A stretch of 64,000 nt of DNA from Verrucomicrobiaceae bacterium (lineage in GTDB: Bacteria > Verrucomicrobiota > Verrucomicrobiia > Verrucomicrobiales > Verrucomicrobiaceae), in assembly GCA_027490195.1 (NCBI GenBank), contig JAIXYN010000077.1, positions 52,537 to 116,536 of the forward strand. Direction: 5' to 3'. This document shows positions 36,191-45,210 of this stretch, piece by piece. Every line of letters begins with the position of its first letter. Within the stretch, counting starts at the first letter, position 1. The position numbers and the translations under genes are program-made. Below the pieces are notes generated by a model. That model saw only the letters and a list, made by a program, of their open reading frames with translations. It made no database searches and was not told the DNA's origin.

Positions 36191-37501
36191 ATGTCCCATC
36201 CCGCCCCAGCGCCCACGCATCTCGATCTCTCGAAACTCGGCGAGCCCCTCTATCGCGGCTCCGTGCAGAATCTCTACGCCGTGCCAGACCATCCGGGCTA
36301 CGTCGTGTGCGAGACCACCCCTGCAGGTTCCGTCTTCGATGTGGGCTCAATCTTCAACATCGAAGGCAATGACCTGAACCGCGCCATCTTCCGCCACGCC
36401 ATGTACTCCCGCCTCGCTCAGCCGGAGACTTGGCAGCGCGTGAAGACCGCCATCGAAAACACGCCGATGGACCCCGCCTGGCGCAAGGAACTGCTCACCG
36501 GCCCCATGGAAACGATGCTGGAGCGCGGTGCCACGACGCATCACGTCGGCATGGTGGATGCCGTGACAGGTGAGATCGTCCGCACCGGCCTTCCCGCGAA
36601 TCCGAGCTGCTACAATGTCGTGCGCCGCTTCCCAGTGATGCACCCGCCACAGCGCAATCTGCTGGGCGCGCACGTCTTTGACTACGCCCAGTTTCACCAG
36701 AGCGCCACGTACGTGGTGCCGCTGGAGTACATCGTGCGCTTTGGCGTGACCAGTGGCTCGTCCATCCTGAAAAAATACCAAGGCCTCAGCGAATCGGCCA
36801 AGCGCAGCTACGAGCAAGAACTCGGCCTCTCAAAGCCCATGGGCGTGTGGGAAATGCTGGAGCGCCCCATCTATGACCTCACCAGCAAGTACGAGCCCGA
36901 AGACCGTGCCGCGAGCAAGCAGGAGGCGCTGATGATGTCCGGCCTCAGCAGCGATGACTTCCTGCACACCGTCAAGCTGGCCATCCTCGGCGGCTGGGCC
37001 GTGCGCGAACTGCTGGAAAGCGCCGGCCTGCTGCTGTGGGACCTCAAATGGGAGTTTGCCGTGGATCGCGAAGAGCTGCTCTTTGTCGATACCATCGACG
37101 CCGACTCCTTCCGTGGCACCACCTTCCTCGAAGTGGAAGGCCGCAAGCTGGTCATTCATTACAACAAGCAGGCCATGCGCGACTACTACCGTCTTGTGCA
37201 TCCCGACTGGTATGCCGGCATCAATGAAGCCAAGACCCAGGCGCAGAAGATCGGCAAGCCCTTCAAGCAGGTGCTCAAGTCCGGGCAGGCCGACGGCAAA
37301 TGGCCGCAGACCCCGGTGGTGGACCTGGAGTTCCTCGATTTGCAGGCTCGCAAGACCGCTCTCATCCGCCAGCACGTTGCTTCAGAGCGTGACGCCGCAG
37401 ACATCCGCGCCGATTTGGAAGCCACTGGCATGGCTGAAGTCGAGTTCTATCGCCAGCGTGGTTTGCTGGGGGATTTGCTGAAGGCAAATGCCGTGAGTTA
37501 A
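36191..37501 (+). CDS. purC: SAICAR synthase-like protein (PurC family)
   Basis: 436 residues from ATG 36191, much longer than E. coli PurC (about 240). The N-terminal LYRGSVQNLYAVPDH matches the G-K-x-R-D-x-Y nucleotide loop of the family. VTSGSSILKKYQG and LLLWDLKWEFAVDREELLFV followed by DTIDADSFRG match the active-site blocks. It ligates aspartate to CAIR in purine synthesis. The extra length lies in an insertion before the SGSS block and in the C-terminal 100 residues. A tRNA pair follows. Confidence 0.82.
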   Translation: MSHPAPAPTHLDLSKLGEPLYRGSVQNLYAVPDHPGYVVCETTPAGSVFDVGSIFNIEGNDLNRAIFRHAMYSRLAQPETWQRVKTAIENTPMDPAWRKELLTGPMETMLERGATTHHVGMVDAVTGEIVRTGLPANPSCYNVVRRFPVMHPPQRNLLGAHVFDYAQFHQSATYVVPLEYIVRFGVTSGSSILKKYQGLSESAKRSYEQELGLSKPMGVWEMLERPIYDLTSKYEPEDRAASKQEALMMSGLSSDDFLHTVKLAILGGWAVRELLESAGLLLWDLKWEFAVDREELLFVDTIDADSFRGTTFLEVEGRKLVIHYNKQAMRDYYRLVHPDWYAGINEAKTQAQKIGKPFKQVLKSGQADGKWPQTPVVDLEFLDLQARKTALIRQHVASERDAADIRADLEATGMAEVEFYRQRGLLGDLLKANAVS

Positions 37502-37592
37502 AAACTATTCAAATTCAGTGCCAAAAAAGCTTGCGTGATGGATGAGAACGTTTATCCATCTCGCCCCCTTCTTCGGGAGAGGGAAAAGTGAT

Positions 37593-37667
37593 TCCTGAGT
37601 AGCTCAGCGGTAGAGCGGGTGGCTGTTAACCACTAGGTCGTAGGTTCGAACCCTACCTCAGGAGCCA
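37593..37667 (+). tRNA. tRNA-Asn (anticodon GTT)
   Basis: Complete cloverleaf: acceptor TCCTGAG/CTCAGGA, D-stem GCTC/GAGC, anticodon loop CTGTTAA, T-arm GTAGG-TTCGAAC-CCTAC, discriminator G, encoded CCA at 37665-37667. Lies between purC and a second tRNA seven bases downstream, probably cotranscribed. Confidence 0.95.
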
Positions 37668-37674
37668 TCGCAAT

Positions 37675-37749
<75 letters not shown>

Positions 37750-37837
37750 CGATAACCCCCACACGTGGTAGGCATCATCACAGCCGATAAATTCGGTATT
37801 TGCCCTTCGCTTGTCTCCCCTCGTATAATCACGGCAG

Positions 37838-38812
37838 ATGAACCTTCCGATCCGTCCCCGTCGCAACCGCCAGTCTCCCGCCATCCGCGATCTCGTACGC
37901 GAGACAGAACTGACGCCAGGTCATTTGATCTATCCGCTTTTCCTTCAGGAGGGCGATGAAAACACGCCCATCGCCTCGATGCCGGGCTGCACCCGCTGGA
38001 GCCTTGAGGGTCTGGTCAAAGAAGCCGGAGAAGCGCATGCCCTCGGCGTTCCTGCTGTCGTTCTCTTTCCTCGGATCCCCGATGAACTCAAAACGCGTGG
38101 CGCTGAGGCCTGCCATGCCGATGACGGCCTTGTGCCCCGTGCGATCCGTGCACTGAAAAGAGCGCACCCCACGCTGACCGTGATCACCGATGTCGCGCTC
38201 GATCCCTACAACAGCGACGGCCACGACGGCCTTGTGACCGATGACGGCCGCATTTTGAACGATGAAACCGTGGACGTACTCTGCCGGCAGGCGCTCTGTC
38301 ATGCGCGCGCCGGTGCGGACATCGTGTCCCCGAGCGATATGATGGACGGCCGCGTGGCCGCTCTGCGCGCTGCGCTGGATGGCGCTGGCTTTCAGGCCGT
38401 GTCCATCATGAGCTACACCGCCAAATACGCCAGCGCCTACTACGGCCCCTTCCGTGGCGCATTGGACTCTGCGCCGAAGGCAGGAGACAAGAAAACGTAT
38501 CAGATGGACCCCGCCAATGCACGCGAAGCCCTGCGTGAAGCCGCGCTCGATGAAGCCGAAGGTGCCGACATCCTCATGGTGAAGCCCGCTGGCCCGTATC
38601 TCGACATCATTGCGAAGCTCCGCGCCGCCACCACGCTGCCCATCGCCGCGTATCAGGTCAGCGGTGAGTATCTCATGATCAAAGCCTGTGCCGCAGGTGG
38701 CTGGATCGACGAAACCAAGATCGTCAACGAATCCCTCATCGGCATCCGCCGTGCCGGCGCGGACATGATTCTGACCTATTTCGCAAAGCAGTGGTCGGCG
38801 GCGTGGCGCTGA
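37838..38812 (+). CDS. hemB: Delta-aminolevulinic acid dehydratase (porphobilinogen synthase)
   Basis: 324 residues, full length. Condenses two aminolevulinate molecules to porphobilinogen in haem synthesis. Schiff-base lysines are in YTAKYASAYYGPFRGALDS and DILMVKPAGPYLDII. SPSDMMDGRVAALR is a family block. The metal-site segment reads DVALDPYNSDGHDG, with Asp where zinc enzymes have the triple-Cys site, so it should be the magnesium-type enzyme as in Pseudomonas. Starts 88 bases after the tRNA pair. Confidence 0.96.
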   Translation: MNLPIRPRRNRQSPAIRDLVRETELTPGHLIYPLFLQEGDENTPIASMPGCTRWSLEGLVKEAGEAHALGVPAVVLFPRIPDELKTRGAEACHADDGLVPRAIRALKRAHPTLTVITDVALDPYNSDGHDGLVTDDGRILNDETVDVLCRQALCHARAGADIVSPSDMMDGRVAALRAALDGAGFQAVSIMSYTAKYASAYYGPFRGALDSAPKAGDKKTYQMDPANAREALREAALDEAEGADILMVKPAGPYLDIIAKLRAATTLPIAAYQVSGEYLMIKACAAGGWIDETKIVNESLIGIRRAGADMILTYFAKQWSAAWR

Positions 38813-38825
38813 GAATTCCTCGCTT

Positions 38826-41660
38826 TTAATCCAAAAACCGAAACTCCGGCGTGGACCACAGCGTCTGGACGAAGCGTGCCCAGAGGTCTCGCACATCATC
38901 CGCACTGGCATTACCAGACTGACTGGATTCGAGGAATTCGCGAACTTGGGTCTGCTCCTTCTTCGTGGGGCTGCGCTGCAAGGAGTTTTGGAAGGCGGTC
39001 TCGATTCGTGTGTCAGTCTTAGCCGATGCCTTGAGCACCACATCGGCCGCATAGCGCGCCTGCTCGATGACCTTGGGTGAGTTCATCAAAAAGAGCGCCT
39101 GCGTGGCCACGGTGCTGGTGGTGCGCTGGGCGATGGGCTGGTTGATGTCGGCAAAGTCAAAGACTTCAAAAAGCGGGTGGCGCACATTGCGGAAGGCGGC
39201 GGTGTACAAGCTGCGGCGCGTGTCTAGGAACTGGTAGCCATACTCGATGTTCTGAATCTTCTGATCGTTGGCATCCACTGCTTTGACCTCGCTGACTCCC
39301 GGGCCGCCAAAAGTGCGGTCCAAGGTGCCTGCCGCCGCAAGCATCCCATCGCGCAGGCACTCGGCATCCAGGCGTTTGCGGTTCATGTGGCTGAGCAGGC
39401 GGTTGTCCGGGTCCTGAATGGCAGAGGCCGCATTCGTGGAGGCCATGCGGTACGTCCGGCTCATGACCATCTGTTTGACGAGGCGCTTCAGGCTCCAGCC
39501 ATCTTCGATGAACTTGATGGCGAGATGGTCGAGCAGTTCGGGATGGCTCGGCGCTTCGCCGGTGGAGCCGAAGTTGTCAGTGGTGCGGACGATGCCTGCG
39601 CCAAAGAGCCAGTGCCAGACGCGATTGACCATGATGCGCGCCGTCAGCGGATTCTCACGGGAGGTGATCCACTGCGCCAGTTGCAGACGGCCGCTGGCTT
39701 CGGCAGGGACATGGGGCGCACTGCCATGCAGGGCAGCCTGGATGAAACCACGCGGCACGCTGGCCCCCAGATTGCGTGTGCTGCCGCGAATGTGGATCTT
39801 GGCATCTTCGGGCGCGCTGTCTTCTGCCACGGACATGGCTTCGGGGCGGTCAGGCTGGTCTTTTTGCAGAATTTTGAGTTCTTTCTCCAGTGCGGATAGC
39901 TTCTGCTTGAGCTTCACCGCCGCAGGGGATTCTTTTTTGACCGCTGGTTCCGCGAGGGTTTCATCCGCAGGCACAAACTGCACGGCATCAACGGTGACAT
40001 AGCCCTGCGAGCCAGCGTTGGAGATGAGCACGAAGCCCTGTCCATTCGCCTCAAAGCGATAGGTGCCTAGCGTGGCAAACTGCAGACCCTTGAGGGAGTC
40101 CGTGGTCATCTTGATGCTTTTCAATTCCTCGCCGTCCGCATGCAGAATGGTGACGGTGGCGCTCTCGGCGCGGTTGGGCCCGGCATTGAAGGCCACGCGA
40201 ACTTCGTAGCGTCCGGTCTTGGGAATCTTGGGGGTGAAGGTGACGGTCTTCTCGCCTTTGCCTTCATTGTGGTCACTCAGGTAGCCGGTGCCGATGTAGG
40301 GGGCGTAAGAGGTGGACTGCTTCCAAAAACCGACTTTTTGCGCTGCGCTGTCATCGACGACGATGCCTGGAAGATCGCTCAGGGAGATGGACTTGCGCGT
40401 TCTCAGGTCCGCACTTCCGGCATCCCGCAGGTCGTCTTTGAGCGCGGCGATTTGATCCTTCAGCGCATTGACCTGCTGCTCGTGCTTTTGCATCGTGGCT
40501 TCGGCCGCACCATCCAGCGGCAAGGGCGTATCGATCCAGTGCGCGACGTTGTCAGTGTAGTTTTTCAGCGTCTTGGTGCTGCGCAGGATGCCCGCGAGCG
40601 CGTAGTAGTCGCGCGCTGAGATGGGATCAAACTTGTGATCATGGCAGCGTGCGCAGCCAATCGTGAGGCCGAGGAAGGCGCGGCCCATCGTGTCGAGCTG
40701 TTCATCCACGATGTCCATGCGCAGCATGCCTTTGTCCTGCTCCTCGTAGTTCGTGGGTCCGAGCGCGAGGAAGCCGGTGGCCGTGACCTGCCTGCGGCGG
40801 GCTGCGGCGTCTTTAGCGGGCAGGAGATCGCCCGCCAGATGATCGGTAATCATGCGATCCAGCGGCACGTTGTCACGGATGGATTCGATGACGTAATCGC
40901 GGAAGCGCCACGCATCTTTGAAGGGCAGGGAACGACCACCGCCTGAGGACTCCGCAAAGCGGGTGATGTCCAGCCAGTGCGAGGCAAAGCGTTCGGCAAA
41001 AGCACTGGAGGTAAGCAGTTCGTCCACCCGCTTCTCATACGCTTCCGGGGTCAGAGGCGCTTGCAGGGACAAGTCCGGCGGCAGTCCTGTCAGATCGAAC
41101 GCCAACCTGCGCTGTAAAATGGAAGTGCTGGCATCTGGCGCTGGCGCGAGCTGGTTGGCCTCCAGTTTGGCAAGGATGAAGCGGTCGATGTCATTCGCAG
41201 GCCATGCGGTGTTTTTCACCACGGGCACTGGCGCAGCCTTGGGCGGCTGAAAGGACCAGAAACTACCATCGGCACGGGCGGATTTCGATTTGCCGCCGGT
41301 GCTGGCCACCTCATCACGCGGATCAGGCGCGCCGGATTCGATCCAGAGCTTGAGGTCGGCGATCTCGCTCTCCTTCAGCTTGCGCTTGGGCGGCATTTTT
41401 AAATCGCGATCCGCATAGCTGACAGCCTGCCAGAGCTTGCTCTCGGCGATCTTGCCGGGGACCAGCGCGGGGCCGGAGTCACCCCCGGTCTGCCATCCAG
41501 CACGGGAGTCGAGGCGCAGGCCGCCCTTCTGCTTGTCGGGGCCGTGGCATTCGATGCAGTTGGCAATAAGCAGCGGGCGGATGCGCTGCTCAAAATGCGT
41601 CATGTCCGCTGCACAGGCGGCGGCGGAGAGCGAGGCGAAAACGAAGGCACGTCGGATCAT
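38826..41660 (-). CDS. Planctomycete-type cytochrome c/DUF1549/DUF1553 (PSD1) protein
   Basis: 944 residues with a signal peptide (cleavage near ACAA-DM). The PSCyt1 haem motif is CIECH (Cys35, Cys38, His39), followed by KGGLRLDSRAGW. DUF1549 spans about 150-365 (DIDRFILAKLEANQLAPAPD; GCARCHDHKFDP is a second CxxCH). A beta-rich carbohydrate-binding-like insert (about 430-575) contains GRYEVRVAFNAGPNRAES and YVTVDAVQFVPADE. DUF1553 spans about 640-930 (RIMVNRVWHWLFGAGIV). Widely expanded in PVC bacteria and linked to polymer degradation, but not biochemically defined. No DUF1501 gene is adjacent. Confidence 0.9.
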   Translation of the reverse strand: MIRRAFVFASLSAAACAADMTHFEQRIRPLLIANCIECHGPDKQKGGLRLDSRAGWQTGGDSGPALVPGKIAESKLWQAVSYADRDLKMPPKRKLKESEIADLKLWIESGAPDPRDEVASTGGKSKSARADGSFWSFQPPKAAPVPVVKNTAWPANDIDRFILAKLEANQLAPAPDASTSILQRRLAFDLTGLPPDLSLQAPLTPEAYEKRVDELLTSSAFAERFASHWLDITRFAESSGGGRSLPFKDAWRFRDYVIESIRDNVPLDRMITDHLAGDLLPAKDAAARRRQVTATGFLALGPTNYEEQDKGMLRMDIVDEQLDTMGRAFLGLTIGCARCHDHKFDPISARDYYALAGILRSTKTLKNYTDNVAHWIDTPLPLDGAAEATMQKHEQQVNALKDQIAALKDDLRDAGSADLRTRKSISLSDLPGIVVDDSAAQKVGFWKQSTSYAPYIGTGYLSDHNEGKGEKTVTFTPKIPKTGRYEVRVAFNAGPNRAESATVTILHADGEELKSIKMTTDSLKGLQFATLGTYRFEANGQGFVLISNAGSQGYVTVDAVQFVPADETLAEPAVKKESPAAVKLKQKLSALEKELKILQKDQPDRPEAMSVAEDSAPEDAKIHIRGSTRNLGASVPRGFIQAALHGSAPHVPAEASGRLQLAQWITSRENPLTARIMVNRVWHWLFGAGIVRTTDNFGSTGEAPSHPELLDHLAIKFIEDGWSLKRLVKQMVMSRTYRMASTNAASAIQDPDNRLLSHMNRKRLDAECLRDGMLAAAGTLDRTFGGPGVSEVKAVDANDQKIQNIEYGYQFLDTRRSLYTAAFRNVRHPLFEVFDFADINQPIAQRTTSTVATQALFLMNSPKVIEQARYAADVVLKASAKTDTRIETAFQNSLQRSPTKKEQTQVREFLESSQSGNASADDVRDLWARFVQTLWSTPEFRFLD

Positions 41661-41699
41661 CAGGGTGCGAAGGCAAACGAGACGCGTATGAAGCCTCTT

Positions 41700-42407
41700 T
41701 CAGGCCGTGAACCGCAGAATGTAATGCTGCTGGTACCTGCCGATGACCTCCGGTTCCGACAGCGCTGCCTGTTTCGCCATCTGCGTAAGATCGGCCAGGG
41801 TCTCAGGAAAGTCGTAGGCGGCCACGTGGGCGCAGGCTTCGTCAAGATGCTCGGGCAGGATCTCAGTCCACTGCGTGCGCATGAAGTTCAGGTAGCCGTC
41901 GAGGTACTGCTCGCGCGTCTGGCCGTCCTCGCGCACGACATCGACCATGATGAGCTGCCCACCGGGCGCCAGGCGCTCGGCGCAGGCACTGAGGAGGCGC
42001 TGCTTTCCTGCGGTATCCAGATGATGCACGGCAAAGCCGGTAAAGATGACGTCAAAGGCCGAATCCGTCTCCTCCACAGCCTTCAGCATGTCCTTGTGGT
42101 GCAGCCCTGTGTTGGCGATGCCCTTCAAATACGTGCGCGCTTCATCCAGTGCGGAAGCTGAGAGATCCACACCATCATAGCTCGCTGGCGGGGCCGTTTG
42201 CAGGCACGGCGCCAGAAAACGTGCATTGCCGCAGCCGAGATCCAGGACGTGGTAGGGGCCCTGCGCGTGGCGCTGCTGCAAAACCGAGGAGACATGGCCG
42301 TAGATCTCACGATGGAACATGTAGTTCTTCTCGGAGATGGCGTCGTAGAGAGTCCAAGCTTTGCGAAAGAGGGCGGTGTTGTCGTCTTGAGTGAGGGATA
42401 GGCTCAT
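41700..42407 (-). CDS. Class I SAM-dependent methyltransferase
   Basis: 235 residues. Motif I is VLDLGCGNARFLAP (54-67), followed by YDGVDLSASALDEAR, FDVIFTGFAVHHLD and LAPGGQLIMVDVV. This is the Methyltransf_11/25 type acting on a small molecule; the substrate is not apparent. It is 39 bases downstream of the PSD1 gene start, but because both are on the minus strand it would be transcribed first. Confidence 0.85.
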   Translation of the reverse strand: MSLSLTQDDNTALFRKAWTLYDAISEKNYMFHREIYGHVSSVLQQRHAQGPYHVLDLGCGNARFLAPCLQTAPPASYDGVDLSASALDEARTYLKGIANTGLHHKDMLKAVEETDSAFDVIFTGFAVHHLDTAGKQRLLSACAERLAPGGQLIMVDVVREDGQTREQYLDGYLNFMRTQWTEILPEHLDEACAHVAAYDFPETLADLTQMAKQAALSEPEVIGRYQQHYILRFTA

Positions 42408-42526
42408 GTGTTGCGGGAAAGGGGGCCGCTGTCATCGGGAGCGATCACAGCGGCGATGCCTTGGGGCACCTTTCTCACGTCAATACGGCTTTTCAACTCC
42501 GGCACCACCGGCCTGCCAGCGAGTCT

Positions 42527-42817
42527 TTAATAAGGCCGCGGACAAATGACGTGGCCGCCGCCATATGGGCGATACCAAACACCGTGGTGATTGAAGTAGC
42601 GCACTCCGCCATGAAGGCAGGGGCGTGCACCATAGGGCACCACCACGGGGCGTACGCCATAGGGGGCCACCACGGGGCGGCCAATGGGTCCTCCAAAGGG
42701 ACCACCAATGGGGCGGCCCACAGGCCGGACAATCGGCCCTGCGTAGCCAGGGCCGACAATGCATGAGGGCAGTGTGAAAAGAACAAGGGCAGAGCAGAAC
42801 AGATGCTTGAGTTTCAT
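42527..42817 (-). CDS. Small Gly/Pro-rich lipoprotein
   Basis: 96 residues from ATG 42817 (eight codons inside the longest frame). Signal peptide ends in the lipobox TLPSC, so Cys is the predicted lipidated residue. The mature part has degenerate repeats of the type RPVGRPIGGPFGGPIGRPV and ends GVWYRPYGGGHVICPRPY. Low-complexity cell-envelope lipoprotein; function unknown. Confidence 0.6.
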   Translation of the reverse strand: MKLKHLFCSALVLFTLPSCIVGPGYAGPIVRPVGRPIGGPFGGPIGRPVVAPYGVRPVVVPYGARPCLHGGVRYFNHHGVWYRPYGGGHVICPRPY

Positions 42818-42963
42818 GGTGGGGATTGGGTTTGGATGCATAAATCGACCTCCTATTGACGAATTTGCTGAAATTTATTTCACGTTTCTTGATCGAAAGT
42901 CTGTGATTTCCGCTTTCGTTTACTGCCTCCCGTTTCACATTCCCCGCTCCCATCCCCCAGTCC

Positions 42964-44025
42964 ATGACTCCAGCCGAAGCCAAAACCCAACTCGACACCC
43001 AAGTCCGCGAAATCATCAACTGGCATTTCTCGCCAGAAACCGGCTGCCCCTTCTGGCTCGACTGGGCCCAAAAGAATTTCGACCCCCGTGGCAAGGTGAA
43101 CAGCTACGAGGACATCGTGGCCCATTTCCCGCACTTTCAGGACGAGTGGCTGCGCGATCTCCAGCCGGAAGTCTGGGTCCCTGCTGCATTCAAAGGCAAG
43201 CCCTTCAACATTTTCGAAACCGGCGGCACCACCGGCATGCCCAAGCAGCGCATTGGCTGGAATGACTTCCGCGTTGATTACGAGGAGTTCAGCCACAAGC
43301 TCGACGACAAGCATTTCCCACCGGGTGAAGCCTGGATCATGGTCGGCCCTACCGGCCCGCGCCGCCTCCGCCTCGCCGTGGAGCATCTGGCCAACTATCG
43401 CGGCAGCTCCTGCTACTTCGTGGATCTGGACCCACGCTTCGTGAAGAAGGCCATCACCAACAAGCAGTTCGACGTAGCGCGCCAGTACATGGATCACGTG
43501 ATCGATCAGGCCGTGCTCATTTTGAAGAACCGCAAGATTTCTGCCATCTTCACCACGCCCAAACTGCTCGAAGCTCTCGCCGAAAAGGTGGATCTCTATT
43601 CTGCCGGCATCCGTGGCTGCTTCGTCGGTGGCACCACCATGACGCCGCAGTATGTGCGCTTCATCGTCGAAGAAGTGCTGGAAAACCGCATCGGCTTCTA
43701 CCCGACCTACGGCAACACCCTCATGGGCCTGGCCGCCAGCGTGCCGCTGACACCAGAAGACAATTTCTCCATCACCTACTACGCGCCGCAGCCGCGCGCC
43801 GTGCTCCGCGTGGTCGATCCCAAGCAGACCGACCAGACCGTCGAATACGACGCCTGGGGCCGTGTGGAACTCACCACCCTGAGCAAGGAATTCTTCATGC
43901 CCCGCTTCCTGGAGCGTGACGAAGCCATGCGCCGCAAGCCCCGCGCGCCCTACGCCTGGGACGGCGTCGCCGACGTCCGCCCCTTCGGCGCGATGGAGAA
44001 AACCATCGTGGAAGGCGTTTACTAA
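42964..44025 (+). CDS. Adenylate-forming enzyme, phenylacetate-CoA-ligase-like
   Basis: 353 residues. FNIFETGGTTGMPKQRIGW (about residue 80) is the ATP-binding P-loop of the ANL superfamily in the PaaK-like arrangement. GCFVGGTTMTPQYVRFI and GFYPTYGNTLMGLA correspond to the adenine and acyl-adenylate motifs. After GRVELTTLSKEFFMPRFLERD, only about 40 residues remain, so the mobile C-terminal domain of roughly 100 residues is missing or reduced. It may make an acyl-adenylate passed to another enzyme. Followed by a strong terminator. Confidence 0.72.
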   Translation: MTPAEAKTQLDTQVREIINWHFSPETGCPFWLDWAQKNFDPRGKVNSYEDIVAHFPHFQDEWLRDLQPEVWVPAAFKGKPFNIFETGGTTGMPKQRIGWNDFRVDYEEFSHKLDDKHFPPGEAWIMVGPTGPRRLRLAVEHLANYRGSSCYFVDLDPRFVKKAITNKQFDVARQYMDHVIDQAVLILKNRKISAIFTTPKLLEALAEKVDLYSAGIRGCFVGGTTMTPQYVRFIVEEVLENRIGFYPTYGNTLMGLAASVPLTPEDNFSITYYAPQPRAVLRVVDPKQTDQTVEYDAWGRVELTTLSKEFFMPRFLERDEAMRRKPRAPYAWDGVADVRPFGAMEKTIVEGVY

Positions 44026-44054
44026 ACGCTCCAACCGAGCCTGCGTTTTTTCAG

Positions 44055-44091
44055 CCGGGAGTGCAGTCAATGCACTCCCGGTTTGTTTTTG
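44055..44091 (+). terminator. Rho-independent terminator
   Basis: Perfect 11-bp stem CCGGGAGTGCA/TGCACTCCCGG (44055-44065 with 44071-44081), loop GTCAA, then a T-rich tail (GTTTGTTTTT). 30 bases after the adenylate-forming enzyme gene and before plsX. Confidence 0.92.
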
Positions 44092-44187
44092 TCCCCCACG
44101 CCCAAAAACTCCCATTTGCATTCCCGCCTCCGCACGCTTTAAGACTCGTCTCCCGATACTTTTGAAGACTCTCACGCAACTGCAGGA

Positions 44188-45210
44188 ATGAAGATCGCAC
44201 TGGATGTCATGGGGGGCGATTTCGCCCCGCAAAACCCCATCGGCGGCGTCAAACTCGCCCTCGAGTCACTGCCCGCCATCACCAAGCTCTTTTTGGTGGG
44301 TGTTCCGGCTGCCATTGAGCAGGAACTGCAGAAGCAGGGCGTCTCCAGCCCGAAACTAGAAATCGTCCCCGCCAGCCAGATCGTTGAAATGTCTGACAGC
44401 GGCCTCGATGCCGTGCGCAAAAAGAAGGACAGCTCCATCAGTGTGGCCGTTGATTTGGTCAAAGATGGCAAGGCGGATGCCGTGGTCAGTGCTGGGCACA
44501 CCGGTGCCGCCGTGACCGCCTCTCTGATCAAACTGCGCACCCTTGCGCACATCGAGCGGCCAGCCATCGCCTCCATCATGCCGTCCTTGACCAAGCACTG
44601 GGTGCTGATCGATGCCGGGGCCAATCCGGACAGCGAGCCTTCCCATCTGGTGCAGAATGCCATCATGGGCAGCGTTTTTGCCCGCCATGTGCTGGGCCGT
44701 GAAAACCCAAGAGTGGGCCTCATGTCCAATGGCACGGAGGCGGAAAAGGGCAATGCACTGTGCAAAGAAACCGGCAAGCTCCTCCGCCAGACCGCTGGTA
44801 TCAATTTCATCGGCAACGTCGAAGGCCATGACGTTTGGGAAACCCCGCCGGATGTCGTCGTCTGCGACGGCTTCACCGGCAATGTCATTTTGAAAAACGC
44901 CGAAGCGCTGGCCCACACCATCTTTAGCATGGTGAAGAGTGAAATTAAGAGCGGCTTCTGGACCAAAATCGGCGGCTTGCTCGCCAAGCCCGCCTTCAAG
45001 CGCGTGCACTACCGCACCAATCCCGACGAGGTCGGCGGCATGCCGCTGCTGGGCCTGCGGGGCATCACCATCATCTCCCACGGCAGTGCATCTCCGCTTG
45101 CCATGAAGAACGCCATCCGTCAGGCTTGCGAATCCATCCAACACCAGGTGGGGCCGCACATCGAAGCCGCCGCCACTGCCCATACCATTTCTCTCCATGC
45201 CCGCTCCTAG
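44188..45210 (+). CDS. plsX: Phosphate acyltransferase PlsX
   Basis: 340 residues. Makes acyl-phosphate from acyl-ACP for phospholipid synthesis. Family blocks: KIALDVMGGDFAPQNPIGGV, VSAGHTGAAVTASLIKL, IDAGANPDSEPSHLVQNAIM, GNVEGHDVWETPPDVVVCDG, FTGNVILKNAEA and HGSASPLAMKNAIRQA. The stop overlaps fabH by 14 bases, the standard plsX-fabH pair. Confidence 0.97.
   Translation: MKIALDVMGGDFAPQNPIGGVKLALESLPAITKLFLVGVPAAIEQELQKQGVSSPKLEIVPASQIVEMSDSGLDAVRKKKDSSISVAVDLVKDGKADAVVSAGHTGAAVTASLIKLRTLAHIERPAIASIMPSLTKHWVLIDAGANPDSEPSHLVQNAIMGSVFARHVLGRENPRVGLMSNGTEAEKGNALCKETGKLLRQTAGINFIGNVEGHDVWETPPDVVVCDGFTGNVILKNAEALAHTIFSMVKSEIKSGFWTKIGGLLAKPAFKRVHYRTNPDEVGGMPLLGLRGITIISHGSASPLAMKNAIRQACESIQHQVGPHIEAAATAHTISLHARS

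Noticed and set aside
38826..41660. Classical PSD1-DUF1501 operon
   Set aside because: The usual DUF1501 partner is not adjacent; the neighbour is a methyltransferase, and the only DUF1501 gene is about 15 kb away.
42880..44232. 450-codon open frame antisense to the adenylate-forming enzyme
   Set aside because: Mirror of a real gene with clear catalytic motifs; the antisense translation has no recognisable domain and results from GC-rich codon bias.
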